Shown here in pieces: positions 1 to 7,800 of a DNA stretch of 9,189 nucleotides. This DNA comes from Bacteroidota bacterium (GTDB lineage: Bacteria > Bacteroidota > Ignavibacteria > UBA10030 > UBA8401): contig JAVBYH010000209.1 of assembly GCA_030824175.1 (NCBI GenBank), positions 1 through 9,189 on the forward strand, read 5' to 3'. A model generated the notes under the pieces. The model worked only from the letters and a program-made list of their open reading frames with translations. It was not told the origin of the DNA and ran no database searches. The position numbers and the translations under genes are program-made. The stretch's first letter is position 1. The number at the start of each line of letters is the position of its first letter.

Positions 1-7
1 TCGCCCT
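1..7. repeat. Right arm of a palindromic repeat, cut by the window edge
   Basis: The window begins with TCGCCCT, the same heptamer that closes the two complete hairpins at 35-57 and 95-117. The matching left arm would lie outside the window, so this is probably the remnant of a third unit. The three heptamers start at 1, 51 and 111, which gives spacings of 50 and 60 bases. With one arm visible, this unit is supported only by its similarity to its neighbours. Confidence 0.5.
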
Positions 8-34
8 GTCGAACGACAGTACGATTGTTAAACC

Positions 35-57
35 GGGGCGAAACACCGTTTCGCCCT
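35..57. repeat. Palindromic repeat unit (hairpin), REP-like
   Basis: GGGCGAAAC (36-44) pairs perfectly with GTTTCGCCC (48-56) around the 3-base loop ACC, and 35/57 can add a G-T pair. No T-run follows on either strand, so this is not a typical intrinsic terminator. It shares the core GGGCGA...TCGCCC with the unit at 95-117 but differs at two inner stem positions, where pairing is kept. It looks like a REP/BIME-type or MITE-derived unit. No transposase (RAYT) is present in the window. Confidence 0.75.
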
Positions 58-94
58 ACACGCTCCAATTGTACAGTAAGTGAATTTTCATAGC

Positions 95-126
95 AGGGCG
101 AGCCGACGGCTCGCCCTATTTTTTTT
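95..126 (+). terminator. Palindromic repeat unit doubling as a plus-strand intrinsic terminator
   Basis: AGGGCGAGCC (95-104) and GGCTCGCCCT (108-117) form a perfect 10-bp stem with a 3-base loop. On the plus strand it is followed by A and eight T (119-126), the classic form of a Rho-independent terminator. It would stop a plus-strand transcript entering from the left of the window, suggesting a convergent neighbour there. Read on the minus strand, the hairpin sits exactly at the stop codon of the NTF2-like gene (stop at 116-118), but the bases after the stem are not T-rich, so termination in that direction would be weak. The core arms match the unit at 35-57. Confidence 0.65.
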
Positions 127-592
127 CCGGCTCGCACACGTCGTTCCCCCTGTCGAAGATGATCCGCCACACGCCCGGCGCCTCCAGCCGCCACACGGAA
201 GTGAACCGCGCGACGAGTTTCCCCGACGCATTGCGCACCGGACCGGAGCTCAACGCCAGCGTCCCCGAGTCCAGCACTTCCACCTCGTCCGGTTCCCACG
301 AGAACGGAGCGTCGGGCTTATCGAAGAACCGTTTCCACCACTCCGCCACCCGAGGCTTCCCGCGCAGCGGTGCGGGGCCGGAAAAGAACACCGCCTCCTC
401 CGACACGAAGCTGGTGAACGCGGCATGATCCCTGTCCGCCATCGTCTTGGCGAATGCACGCTCAACGTTCATGACATCACGTTTCAACTCAGCATGCGCC
501 GCGCTGTCCGCACCGGCCCTGCCGGGCTGAGCTGCGGCCGTTGCCGCACAGGCCCCGAGACAAAATGCGATGATGATCGTGTCGATGCGCAT
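116..592 (-). CDS. Exported SnoaL/DUF4440-like (NTF2-fold) protein
   Basis: A 158-aa protein with an N-terminal secretion signal and an NTF2-like cone domain. Residues 5-14 are hydrophobic, followed by either a type I cleavage region (ATAAA before Q22) or a lipobox reading LGAC with Cys15 as the lipidated residue; the sequence does not decide between them. The mature part has features of the DUF4440/SnoaL-like group: a helix with ERAFAKTM and DRDHAAFTSF, then EEAVFFSG, a WW pair, and the closing strand VWRIIFDRGNDVC. Members of this fold range from enzymes to ligand-binding proteins, so no substrate can be named. I chose the ATG at 592 because the longer start at 655 would overlap the upstream kinase by 38 bases and place a charged stretch before the signal peptide. 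It lies 25 bp downstream of the hybrid kinase and may be its last operon member. Its final codons (GAA AAA AAA TAG) run into the terminal palindrome. Confidence 0.8.
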   Translation of the reverse strand: MRIDTIIIAFCLGACAATAAAQPGRAGADSAAHAELKRDVMNVERAFAKTMADRDHAAFTSFVSEEAVFFSGPAPLRGKPRVAEWWKRFFDKPDAPFSWEPDEVEVLDSGTLALSSGPVRNASGKLVARFTSVWRLEAPGVWRIIFDRGNDVCEPEKK

Positions 593-608
593 ACGCGTAT
601 TCCGGAAT
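585..608. promoter_or_regulatory. Three overlapping perfect palindromes at the start of the NTF2-like gene
   Basis: ATGCGCAT (585-592), ATACGCGTAT (591-600) and ATTCCGGAAT (599-608) are each perfect palindromes and overlap by two bases in a row. They cover the start codon and the ribosome-binding region of the small exported protein, inside the 25-bp gap behind the hybrid kinase gene. They could be an operator or translational control site, or chance. No function can be assigned from sequence. Confidence 0.3.
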
Positions 609-617
609 TGATAAGGC

Positions 618-2537
618 TCAGGATCCCAGCACGGAATGGATCGCCGTCTGAACATCCCGAAGCTTGAATGGTTTGGTGAGCACGTCCCTGATCCCCAGTT
701 CGAGCAGATGGTCCTTCGTCATCCCATCCAGATATCCCGACGAGACGACGATTTTCACGTCGCGATTGATCTCCCGGAGCCGGCGTTCCAGTTCCTCCCC
801 CCCCATCACCGGCATCCCAAGGTCGGTGATGACGAGGTCGATGGAATCGCAGTGTCTCGCGTACAATTCAAGCGCCTCGGTTCCGTTGGACGCTGTATGC
901 ACGATGTAGCCCGATCCTGTCAGGAATTCGAACAGCGTATCGCGAAGCAGCTGCTCGTCGTCGACGACGAGAATTGTGCCGTTCTGTCTGGGGGCAGGCG
1001 TGTCGACGGTTCTCCGCTTCCCGGGCTCCTGTCGCTGGACGCCCGGGAAATAGAGCGTGAATGTCGTGCCCCCCCCAAGCGTGCTCTGCACGTCGATGAA
1101 TCCGTTATGGTTCTTCACGATGCCATGGACGATCGCAAGACCGAGCCCCGTGCCCTTGCCACGCTCCTTCGTCGAGAAGAAGGGATCGAAGATCTTCGCC
1201 AGGATCGCTTCGTTCATCCCCATGCCCGTGTCCGAAACGCTGATCCCGCAATACGGGACCGCCTGGGCCTGGGGGAATTTGCGCCTGATGACGTCTGTCG
1301 GAACATGGAATTGCGTGATCCTGAGCGTGCCGTTGTTCGTCATCGCGTCACCCGCGTTCAGCGACAGGTTCAAGAGCGCCTGATGGATCTGGCCCGCATC
1401 CCCGAGGATGACGCCATCCCCGGGATCCATCGAGGTCTCGATTGTAATTGATTTCGGGAGGAAGTGCTTCAGCATCTCCTGCAATTCGGCGATGGAATGC
1501 GAGAGCGATACCTGCTTCAGTTCGGCCTGTTCGGGACGGGAAAAGATAAGCAGCTGACGGGAAATGGATGTACCGCGTTCCGATGCGTCGATAATGCGGT
1601 CCACATATTTCCTGAGATCGCTGTGGTCGGGCAGCTGCGCTTGCAGAAGTTCAGCGGAACCCAGCACCATGGCCAGCAGATTGTTGAAATCATGCGCGAT
1701 GCCCCCTGCGAGCGTCCCGACACCCTCGAGCTTCTGCGCCTGGATGAGCTGCTGCTCGAGCCGCTTCTGATCGGTGATGTCGTGATACGTGGCGAGCACT
1801 CCCTTAATGTTCGGATCGTGCACGAGATTCATGGCTGTGAGGTGGATCATGCGATAGGATCCGCCCTTCACCTTGTAGCGATACTCGACTGTCGTCGTGG
1901 CGTTCTCGTCCGCCATGATGAAGGCAAACGCCTCTTTGACACGATCGAGATCATCCGGATGGACTGTCGCAGTGTACGGCACGCCGATGAGATCCGAGGG
2001 CTTCCATCCGAAATATTTTTCAATGTTCTCGCTTTTGTACGTAATGTTCCCTTGCGGATCGATGATCGCGATGACGTCCGCGATGTTCGCGATCATCGCA
2101 CGCTGTTTCGCCTCGCTTTCGCGCAACGCCTCCTGCGCCCGCTCATGTTCGCGCAACAGGTTCCACTCTCGCAGCGCGCGGTCGACCGTCCTCTGTATCC
2201 CCGTGAAAACGTCGGGCGATTTCACGATGTAATCGATCGCCCCCGACTTCATCGCATCCACGGCCGACTGTTCGTTGCCGAAGCTCGTCATCACGACGAC
2301 CGGATATCGGCCCCCGTCGAGTGAATCCTTCAGCACATCGATCGACCTGCCGTCGGGCAGATTGAGGTCCATGATGACGATGTCCGGCTGATGCACGGGC
2401 GCGAATTGACGATACTCGCGTATCGATCCGGCCACGCGGACGGCATAGCCCGGCGTCGATTCCAGCGTCCGCCGAATCGCCTCGGCATGCGCCGGATCGT
2501 CCTCAACAAGCAGTACCTTTGTGACTGTGTCAGCCAT
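618..2537 (-). CDS. Double-receiver hybrid histidine kinase (REC-PAS-HisKA-HATPase-REC)
   Basis: A 639-aa cytoplasmic signalling protein with no membrane segment. The N-terminal receiver (about 6-120) has the acidic pocket E12/D13/D14, phospho-acceptor D57, T84 and K106; the usual Lys-Pro is Lys-Ser-Pro here. A PAS domain follows (about 143-257, ending in the common DIT motif). HisKA has the phospho-acceptor His282 in GGIAHDFNNLL. HATPase_c shows the N box (N390, N394, D397), the G1 box DTGMGM (436-441), F box DPFF and G2 box GKGTGLGLA (460-468). The C-terminal receiver (about 520-637) has D526/D527, D572, S599 and K622. All residues expected for activity are present. The N-terminal receiver suggests it is an intermediate that takes phosphate or an allosteric signal from another kinase, plausibly the PocR kinase or the membrane kinase upstream. 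The ATG at 2537 is fixed by an in-frame TAA, the stop of the preceding receiver gene 12 bp away. No Shine-Dalgarno sequence is evident, so coupled translation is likely. Confidence 0.93.
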   Translation of the reverse strand: MADTVTKVLLVEDDPAHAEAIRRTLESTPGYAVRVAGSIREYRQFAPVHQPDIVIMDLNLPDGRSIDVLKDSLDGGRYPVVVMTSFGNEQSAVDAMKSGAIDYIVKSPDVFTGIQRTVDRALREWNLLREHERAQEALRESEAKQRAMIANIADVIAIIDPQGNITYKSENIEKYFGWKPSDLIGVPYTATVHPDDLDRVKEAFAFIMADENATTTVEYRYKVKGGSYRMIHLTAMNLVHDPNIKGVLATYHDITDQKRLEQQLIQAQKLEGVGTLAGGIAHDFNNLLAMVLGSAELLQAQLPDHSDLRKYVDRIIDASERGTSISRQLLIFSRPEQAELKQVSLSHSIAELQEMLKHFLPKSITIETSMDPGDGVILGDAGQIHQALLNLSLNAGDAMTNNGTLRITQFHVPTDVIRRKFPQAQAVPYCGISVSDTGMGMNEAILAKIFDPFFSTKERGKGTGLGLAIVHGIVKNHNGFIDVQSTLGGGTTFTLYFPGVQRQEPGKRRTVDTPAPRQNGTILVVDDEQLLRDTLFEFLTGSGYIVHTASNGTEALELYARHCDSIDLVITDLGMPVMGGEELERRLREINRDVKIVVSSGYLDGMTKDHLLELGIRDVLTKPFKLRDVQTAIHSVLGS

Positions 2538-2549
2538 TGGGTGATGTCG

Positions 2550-2999
2550 TTATTTTTCGTCAGGGAATTTGTTCCATGCGAGCCAGTAGTAGCCGAACGC
2601 TTCCAGTTGCTTCGTAAACTTGTCGAAGTCCACAGGTTTCACGAGATAGCTGCCGACGCCATGTTCGTACGCCTTCACAAGATCGGACTCGGCGCTCGAT
2701 GTCGTCAGGACGACAACGGGGATCGTCTTGAGATCCTCTGCCGCCTTGATGCGCGCCAACACCTCGAGGCCGTCGACCTTCGGCAGCCGGAGATCGAGGA
2801 GAATCAATCCCGGACGCGGGCTCGATTCCGGATCGGCATATGCCCCCTGGTGCATCAGGTAATCGAGGGCGGCCTGCCCGTCTTCGACATGGTTGATCCG
2901 GTTCGCGACCCTGAACGCCGCCAGGTTCCGCATCACGATCTCGGCGTGGGCCGGATCGTCTTCGACCAATAAGATTGTGACGGGACTTCCATTGACCAT
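2550..2999 (-). CDS. Single-domain response regulator, Rcp1-type
   Basis: A 149-aa protein made only of a CheY-like receiver. It has the acidic pocket E13/D14/D15, phospho-acceptor D69 in LILLDLRLP, T99 in VVLTTS, and K121 in YLVKPVDF. The C-terminal end with the aromatic YYWL followed by N and P is typical of the Rcp1-like receivers that partner phytochrome-type kinases such as cyanobacterial Cph1. There is no output domain, so it must act by phosphotransfer or by protein contact. It lies 15 bp downstream of the PocR kinase, which lacks a receiver of its own, so it is its likely partner. The start at 2999 is fixed by the upstream in-frame TAG at 3015-3017 and is served by a Shine-Dalgarno site. 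Its first residues (TILLVEDDPAHAE) closely match the N-terminal receiver of the next gene (KVLLVEDDPAHAE). Confidence 0.92.
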   Translation of the reverse strand: MVNGSPVTILLVEDDPAHAEIVMRNLAAFRVANRINHVEDGQAALDYLMHQGAYADPESSPRPGLILLDLRLPKVDGLEVLARIKAAEDLKTIPVVVLTTSSAESDLVKAYEHGVGSYLVKPVDFDKFTKQLEAFGYYWLAWNKFPDEK

Positions 3000-3008
3000 T
3001 GCTCGTAT

Positions 3009-3014
3009 TCCCTT
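3009..3014 (-). promoter_or_regulatory. Shine-Dalgarno site of the Rcp1-type receiver gene
   Basis: On the minus strand AAGGGA occupies 3014 to 3009, nine bases before the ATG at 2999 and immediately after the TAG of the PocR kinase gene. It is the clearest ribosome-binding site in the window. The kinase genes on either side lack an obvious one. A strong site here would let the small receiver be made independently of, and perhaps in excess of, its kinase. Confidence 0.6.
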
Positions 3015-4799
3015 CTAGTGCAGAATTTTTGTTTTTGCCAGCGTGAAACGGAATGTTGTTCCGAGACCGATCCCGTCGGATTCAGCCCAGATCCTGCCGC
3101 CATGGACCTCCACGATCCGTTTGGCCAGGGCAAGGCCGATGCCCGTGCCTTCGGTGCCGGGATTCAGTTTTTCAAAAAGGCCGAACAGCTTGGACTTGTG
3201 CCGCGGATCGATGCCGATACCGTTGTCGCGTATGAACAGTACGACCTCCGCATTGTGCTGCTCGACGCCTATCTCGATCATCGGCGACAATTGCGTTCCC
3301 ATGAATTTCACCGCGTTGTCGACGAGGTTCTGGAACACTTCGATGAGCCGTTGGACGTCGCCGAACACGACGACAGGCGCGTCCGTAACGGTGATCGACG
3401 CCTTGCGTTCGAGGATTCGTCCCGCGACGAGATCGAGCGCCTCGCGCACGACAGTCTGCAACGGCGTTTCGACGTACGGATTCATCTTCCGTCCGACGCG
3501 CGACAGGTCCAGCAGCTCGTCCAGCAGGTGCGACATTTTGTTCGCGGCCGCATGAATGAACGCCATGTCCTTGTCCATCCTTTCGCCATCGTTCGCCTTC
3601 ATGTCTTCCGCAAGAAAGCCAAGGAAGGTCTTCACCGTAACGAGCGGACTCTTCAGGTCGTGCGACACAGTGTACGTGAAGCGTTCCAGTTCCTCGTTTT
3701 TCTGGCGGAGTTCCTCTTCCTTGATCTTCCGTTCGGTGATATCCTCGAATACCGTGGCGAACGTTCCGCGCTTGGGCGAAATGACGATGATGCGGAAATG
3801 TTTCTCCAACGGCGGAAAGTATGTCTCGAACGAGAACGATTCGCCCGTTGCGGCCACACGGCCGAATTCCTCGAGGTATGGAGGCGTCTCGGTCCCGTAG
3901 AGCTGCCTGCCCAGCGGCTGCTCGTCCGGCCGCAGGACGAGGCCCGTGTGGCGGCTGTACGCCGGATTCACATCCAGAATTTTATAATCGATGCCGTTGC
4001 CGTTTTCGTCGTAGATCATCTCGTGTAACGCGACGCCTTCGGTCATGTATTCGAAGAGCGTGCGGAATTTTTTCTCGCTTTCCTTAATGGATTGTTCGGC
4101 GTGTTTGCGCTCGGTAATCGCGCGTGCCTGCTGGATGATCTGGAGGGCGAGGAACGACAGTTGCCGGGCCGTGAGCGCGACAGCCGTGTGCACTTTTTCG
4201 AATTGCTCCTTCGACATGCGCACAAGTCCGGGCAGTGCGGCGCGCACACGCGCGGCATCCACGCCGATCGACGTCGTGTAGGCGAGCACTTCGTCTTCGG
4301 CGAGCGATTCATCCACCACTTGTCCGATGAGCCATTTCGCGATGGGCCGGGCGCCTACATTGATGCTCGTGCCGCCGTCCCAGAAACCCGCGCTCAGACA
4401 TTTCGCGATGCGGCCGTTCCCATCTTCGAGCGTGCCCAGCTCCTTGTCCGAGCGGATGCAGTTCACAAGGCCCGCGGGGGTGCCACGGATCATGAGACAG
4501 AGCGCGCTGAAATTACTTGGTTTCGTGATGGGAATGCCGTCGACGTCCGTGATGATCGCCGCCACTCCCGTCGCATCCGAAAACGCATCCTGTATCGCCT
4601 GGATGTCGTCGATATCGAACAGGTCCTCGAACCGGATGGACGCGTCGTCTCCGGCGGGCTGCGTCAGCGCCTGGAGGCGCCGGCTCAATTTGTCGCGCTG
4701 ATGCTCGAGGTCCCCGATGCGTTTCTGCAGTTCGGCAAATGATCCTTCGGCGGGAACCGGTGCGGTGCGACCGACACTATTTTCAGCTTGCATATTCAT
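3015..4799 (-). CDS. PocR-PAS sensor histidine kinase without receiver
   Basis: A 594-aa soluble kinase. Residues 19-46 form a heptad-like coiled-coil helix. Residues about 57-225 are a PocR-type ligand-binding domain, with three cysteines (C101, C114, C134) and the AGFWDGGTSINVGARPI and LIGQ region typical of the fold. A PAS domain spans about 243-357 and ends in EDITERK. HisKA follows with phospho-acceptor His380 in VSHDLKSPL, then HATPase_c with N box N491/N495, G1 box DNGIGI (525-530), F box LFGLFEKL and G2 box GTGIGLA (551-557). It should autophosphorylate and pass phosphate to a separate receiver, most likely the Rcp1-type protein 15 bp downstream. PocR is known from the propanediol-utilisation regulator and is proposed to bind small hydrocarbon derivatives; the ligand here is unknown. 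Start: an in-frame TAA lies 14 codons upstream, so only the ATG at 4799 or the one at 4793 is possible. Neither has a clear Shine-Dalgarno site. Confidence 0.93.
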   Translation of the reverse strand: MNMQAENSVGRTAPVPAEGSFAELQKRIGDLEHQRDKLSRRLQALTQPAGDDASIRFEDLFDIDDIQAIQDAFSDATGVAAIITDVDGIPITKPSNFSALCLMIRGTPAGLVNCIRSDKELGTLEDGNGRIAKCLSAGFWDGGTSINVGARPIAKWLIGQVVDESLAEDEVLAYTTSIGVDAARVRAALPGLVRMSKEQFEKVHTAVALTARQLSFLALQIIQQARAITERKHAEQSIKESEKKFRTLFEYMTEGVALHEMIYDENGNGIDYKILDVNPAYSRHTGLVLRPDEQPLGRQLYGTETPPYLEEFGRVAATGESFSFETYFPPLEKHFRIIVISPKRGTFATVFEDITERKIKEEELRQKNEELERFTYTVSHDLKSPLVTVKTFLGFLAEDMKANDGERMDKDMAFIHAAANKMSHLLDELLDLSRVGRKMNPYVETPLQTVVREALDLVAGRILERKASITVTDAPVVVFGDVQRLIEVFQNLVDNAVKFMGTQLSPMIEIGVEQHNAEVVLFIRDNGIGIDPRHKSKLFGLFEKLNPGTEGTGIGLALAKRIVEVHGGRIWAESDGIGLGTTFRFTLAKTKILH

Positions 4800-4843
4800 A
4801 CAGGGCGGTCTGTGAATGAAACAGCGGGTACTTCTCGGCGATT

Positions 4844-4877
4844 AGTCAAGATACCCCGACGATTCAAGAGAGTCAAG
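4844..4877 (-). promoter_or_regulatory. Candidate promoter with CTTGA(C/A)T repeats upstream of the PocR kinase
   Basis: On the minus strand TTGACT (4876-4871) and TATCTT (4853-4848) are separated by exactly 17 bases and match the sigma-70 consensus at 5/6 and 4/6 positions. The -35-like element overlaps the stop codon of the membrane kinase (4873-4875). A start near 4840 would leave a leader of about 40 bases. The same stretch holds three copies of CTTGA(C/A)T on the minus strand, starting at 4877, 4868 and 4850, so at steps of 9 and 18 bases; these could be activator sites or chance. If the organism is a Bacteroidota with a divergent primary sigma factor, the consensus match means less. Confidence 0.35.
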
Positions 4878-7800
4878 TGGAGTATATCGTCGCACCGCCC
4901 ATCGGCGAATTGCGATCATGCATCACTGTATGCACGATCGACAAGAGCGACTGCAACCGGTAGGGCTTTTGAATGAAGGCGGAGACTTTCGCATTGCCGA
5001 TCTTCCTCGTGACATCCTCTTCAGAGTACCCGGAGGTGATAATGACCTTCACGTCCGGGTCGATTGCATGCAGGGCCTCGACGACCTCTTTCCCCGACAT
5101 TTCCGGCATCGTCAGGTCGACGAGAACCATTCCGATCTCGGATCGATGCTGTCTGTAGAACTCGATCCCCCGGGCGGGAAGAAGTTCGAACGATGCGCGA
5201 TAGTGGCCGGCCTCGAGCATCTCCTTCGCCATGGCTGCGACGTCCTCTTCGTCATCGACGACAAGAATCATCGTTCCAGCGGCGGGTTCCTTGGATCTCT
5301 CCACGAGTACACTTTCTTCACCCGGATTCGGCGAGGGTACAACCGGCAGGACGATGCGGAACGCCGTTCCCGCTCCTTCAATGCTCTCGACACTGATCCC
5401 TCCTTTGTGCCCCTGAATGATTCCAAGGACCGCCGAGAGTCCCAACCCTCGGCCCGTGAATTTTGTCGTGAAGAACGGATCGAAAATTTTGTTGATCGTG
5501 TCCCGGCTCATTCCGCTGCCGGTGTCTGTCACAACAAGCAGGGCATAGCGTCCTTCATCCAGTGTCGAATTCGTGAGCCTGCCGAACGGTAGGAGTTCGT
5601 CTCTCCCGAGAGTAACCGCAGTCAGCGTGACAGTCACCATTCCCTGCCTGTCGCCGATCGCCTCTCCGCCGTTGATGATCAGGTTCATAACGATCTGTTC
5701 GATCTGGCCTGAGTCGCCGTTCACAAACAGGGGCGTCGACGGCAGGTGCGTGGTCAGTTTTACATTCTTCGGCAGCGACACGCCGAACAGGCTCGCATGC
5801 TCCCGGATGACCGAGGCAATGTCGATCATGATGTTTTGGAATTTCCCCTTGCCCGAATACGCGAGCATCTGCCTCGTCAGGTGTGCCGCGCGCTCCATCG
5901 CTGCAACGGCCTTCTCGATGTTCTTCGCCGCAGGATGATCGGCGGGCAATTGTTCCTGTGCCAGGGAAACGTTCCCCAGCATCACGCCGAGGAGGTTGTT
6001 GAAATCGTGCGCGATGCCTCCGCTGAGGATGCCGATGCTTTCCCGTCGCTGCATATCCCGCACCAATTGTTCGGCATTCTTTCGTTCGGTGATGTCGCGC
6101 GCCAGGAACACCGCCGAAACGACGGTTTCGCCGACGACGATCGGCGACGCACACACTTCATACGATCTCACCCTGCCGTCATGCTCGGGACCCGTTGTTT
6201 CAAAGATTGTCGTCTTCCCCTCCAGGAACGCGGCGTGCAGCGCTCTCTCCACGGTCGGACGATGGTCGGGTGGAACAATATCGAGCAGTGTCGACGACAG
6301 GATCTGCTCTCTCGTCATATCGACCGGGATGCGATTCACGTATCTGATGCGGCCGGATCTGTCGCACTGCAGGATACTATCCGGAATGTTGGTCGTGATC
6401 GCCCTGAGCGTCTCCTCGCTTTCGCGCAATTTTTTATCCGCCAATTTCCGATCGGAGATATCCCGCGCCGCCGCGTAGATGAGTTCGCCCTGCGGCTGTG
6501 ATCGCCACTCAATCCACCGATATGAACCGTCTTTGGCCCTGTACCGGTTTTCGAAGCTCAGCACAGGCTCCCCCGCACCGAGTTTCGATATGGCGTTAAG
6601 CGTGCTCTGCATGTCATCCGGATGGACGAACTCGAGGAATATCCGTCCTTCGAGCTCGGCGAGTGTATACCCGAGCACCTTTTCCCACTCCGGATTGAGC
6701 CGGATGAAGCGCCCGTCGATGCCGGCGATGCACAACATGTCGAGGCTGGAAGCAAAATAGCGTTCCACTTCTTCGCTCTTCTCGAGCAGCACCTGTTCAG
6801 CTGATTTCCGATCGGTGATGTCGAGCACCATCCCCACCGAGCGCACGATCCGGCCCGAGGTGTCCCTTTGGTGTTCACATCTCTCGTACACGAATCGCAC
6901 CTCGCCTGTGGATCTGCGGACGATCCTGTGAACGATCTCGTAGCCATCGTTGCCGAGCCGCATCGATTCGCCATATGCCATGCTCACCGCCGCCCGATCG
7001 TCGGGATGGATGACCTCGAGAAAATTCTCGTACGTGGGGGTGAACTCCTGCGAGCGCAGGCCGAAGATGTGAAACACCTCATCCGACCAGATCAACGTGC
7101 CCGAGGCGATATCCAGTTCCCAGCTTCCGAGATGTGCGAGCTCCTGCGTTTTTTTCAGCCGCGCCTCACTTGAACCGAGCGCATCCACATGTTCCTGCAG
7201 TGCATGTTCAACGTCGAACCGCTTCTGGGCGAACTGTATGATAACGCGCCCCGCAAGCAGCCCTCCTACGGCTAGCATGAATAAATTCACTTGCTTCGGA
7301 TCGTGGTGAACGATGGCACTGTCGCCGGCAAGAAACACTTCCAGAAGAGTAAACACGGCCCAGAGAATGGCGGAAAAAAAAGTCGTTGAAATGGCGATTT
7401 TTGTGTTGGCAGCCATGTTCGCTTCGACGGGAAGACCGAAGAATGTTCTCACCGGGGGAAGGCAGAGAAAAACTTCCGCCATGACAGCGAGAACGATAAA
7501 ATTGATCGTGTCCTTCACGACGAACACATATAAAATCCCATTGTCAATGGAGGATGCCGCAGACTGCACCCAGAACGGCGGATTAAATTGCAGGAACCAA
7601 TTGAACACATAGAGGTACGAGAGCGACATGACAAGGCTGAACAGCACGAGCACCGCCGCCAGACGCACGGCAACACTGTATTTCCCTTTTACGATGGTGA
7701 GACCGTTCAGCGATCCGATCGAGACATAGAAGAGCGACAACAGGAAAAAATTCAGGACATTCGCCCACCCGTTGTTCGCCCACAACAGGAAGGGGAAGAG

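Noticed and set aside
1..117. CRISPR array from the spaced repeats at the left edge
   Set aside because: The repeats are short self-complementary hairpins with divergent inner stems and unequal spacing, not identical direct repeats; no cas gene is present.
116..655. Longer start (ATG at 655) for the NTF2-like gene
   Set aside because: It would overlap the end of the upstream kinase by 38 bases and put 21 polar and charged residues ahead of a good signal peptide; the ATG at 592 fits better.
636..1451. Long plus-strand open frame (271 aa) opposite the hybrid kinase
   Set aside because: It lies wholly antisense to a gene with clear catalytic motifs, shows no recognisable domain, and has the Arg/His/Asp-rich composition typical of antisense frames in GC-rich coding DNA.
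1464..2324. Plus-strand open frame (286 aa) opposite the same kinase
   Set aside because: Antisense shadow of the PAS/HisKA region; composition is biased and no family is recognisable.
3018..4028. Plus-strand open frame (336 aa) opposite the PocR kinase
   Set aside because: Its length comes from the codon pattern of the real minus-strand gene, which has complete HisKA and HATPase motifs in this span; no domain is recognisable in the antisense product.
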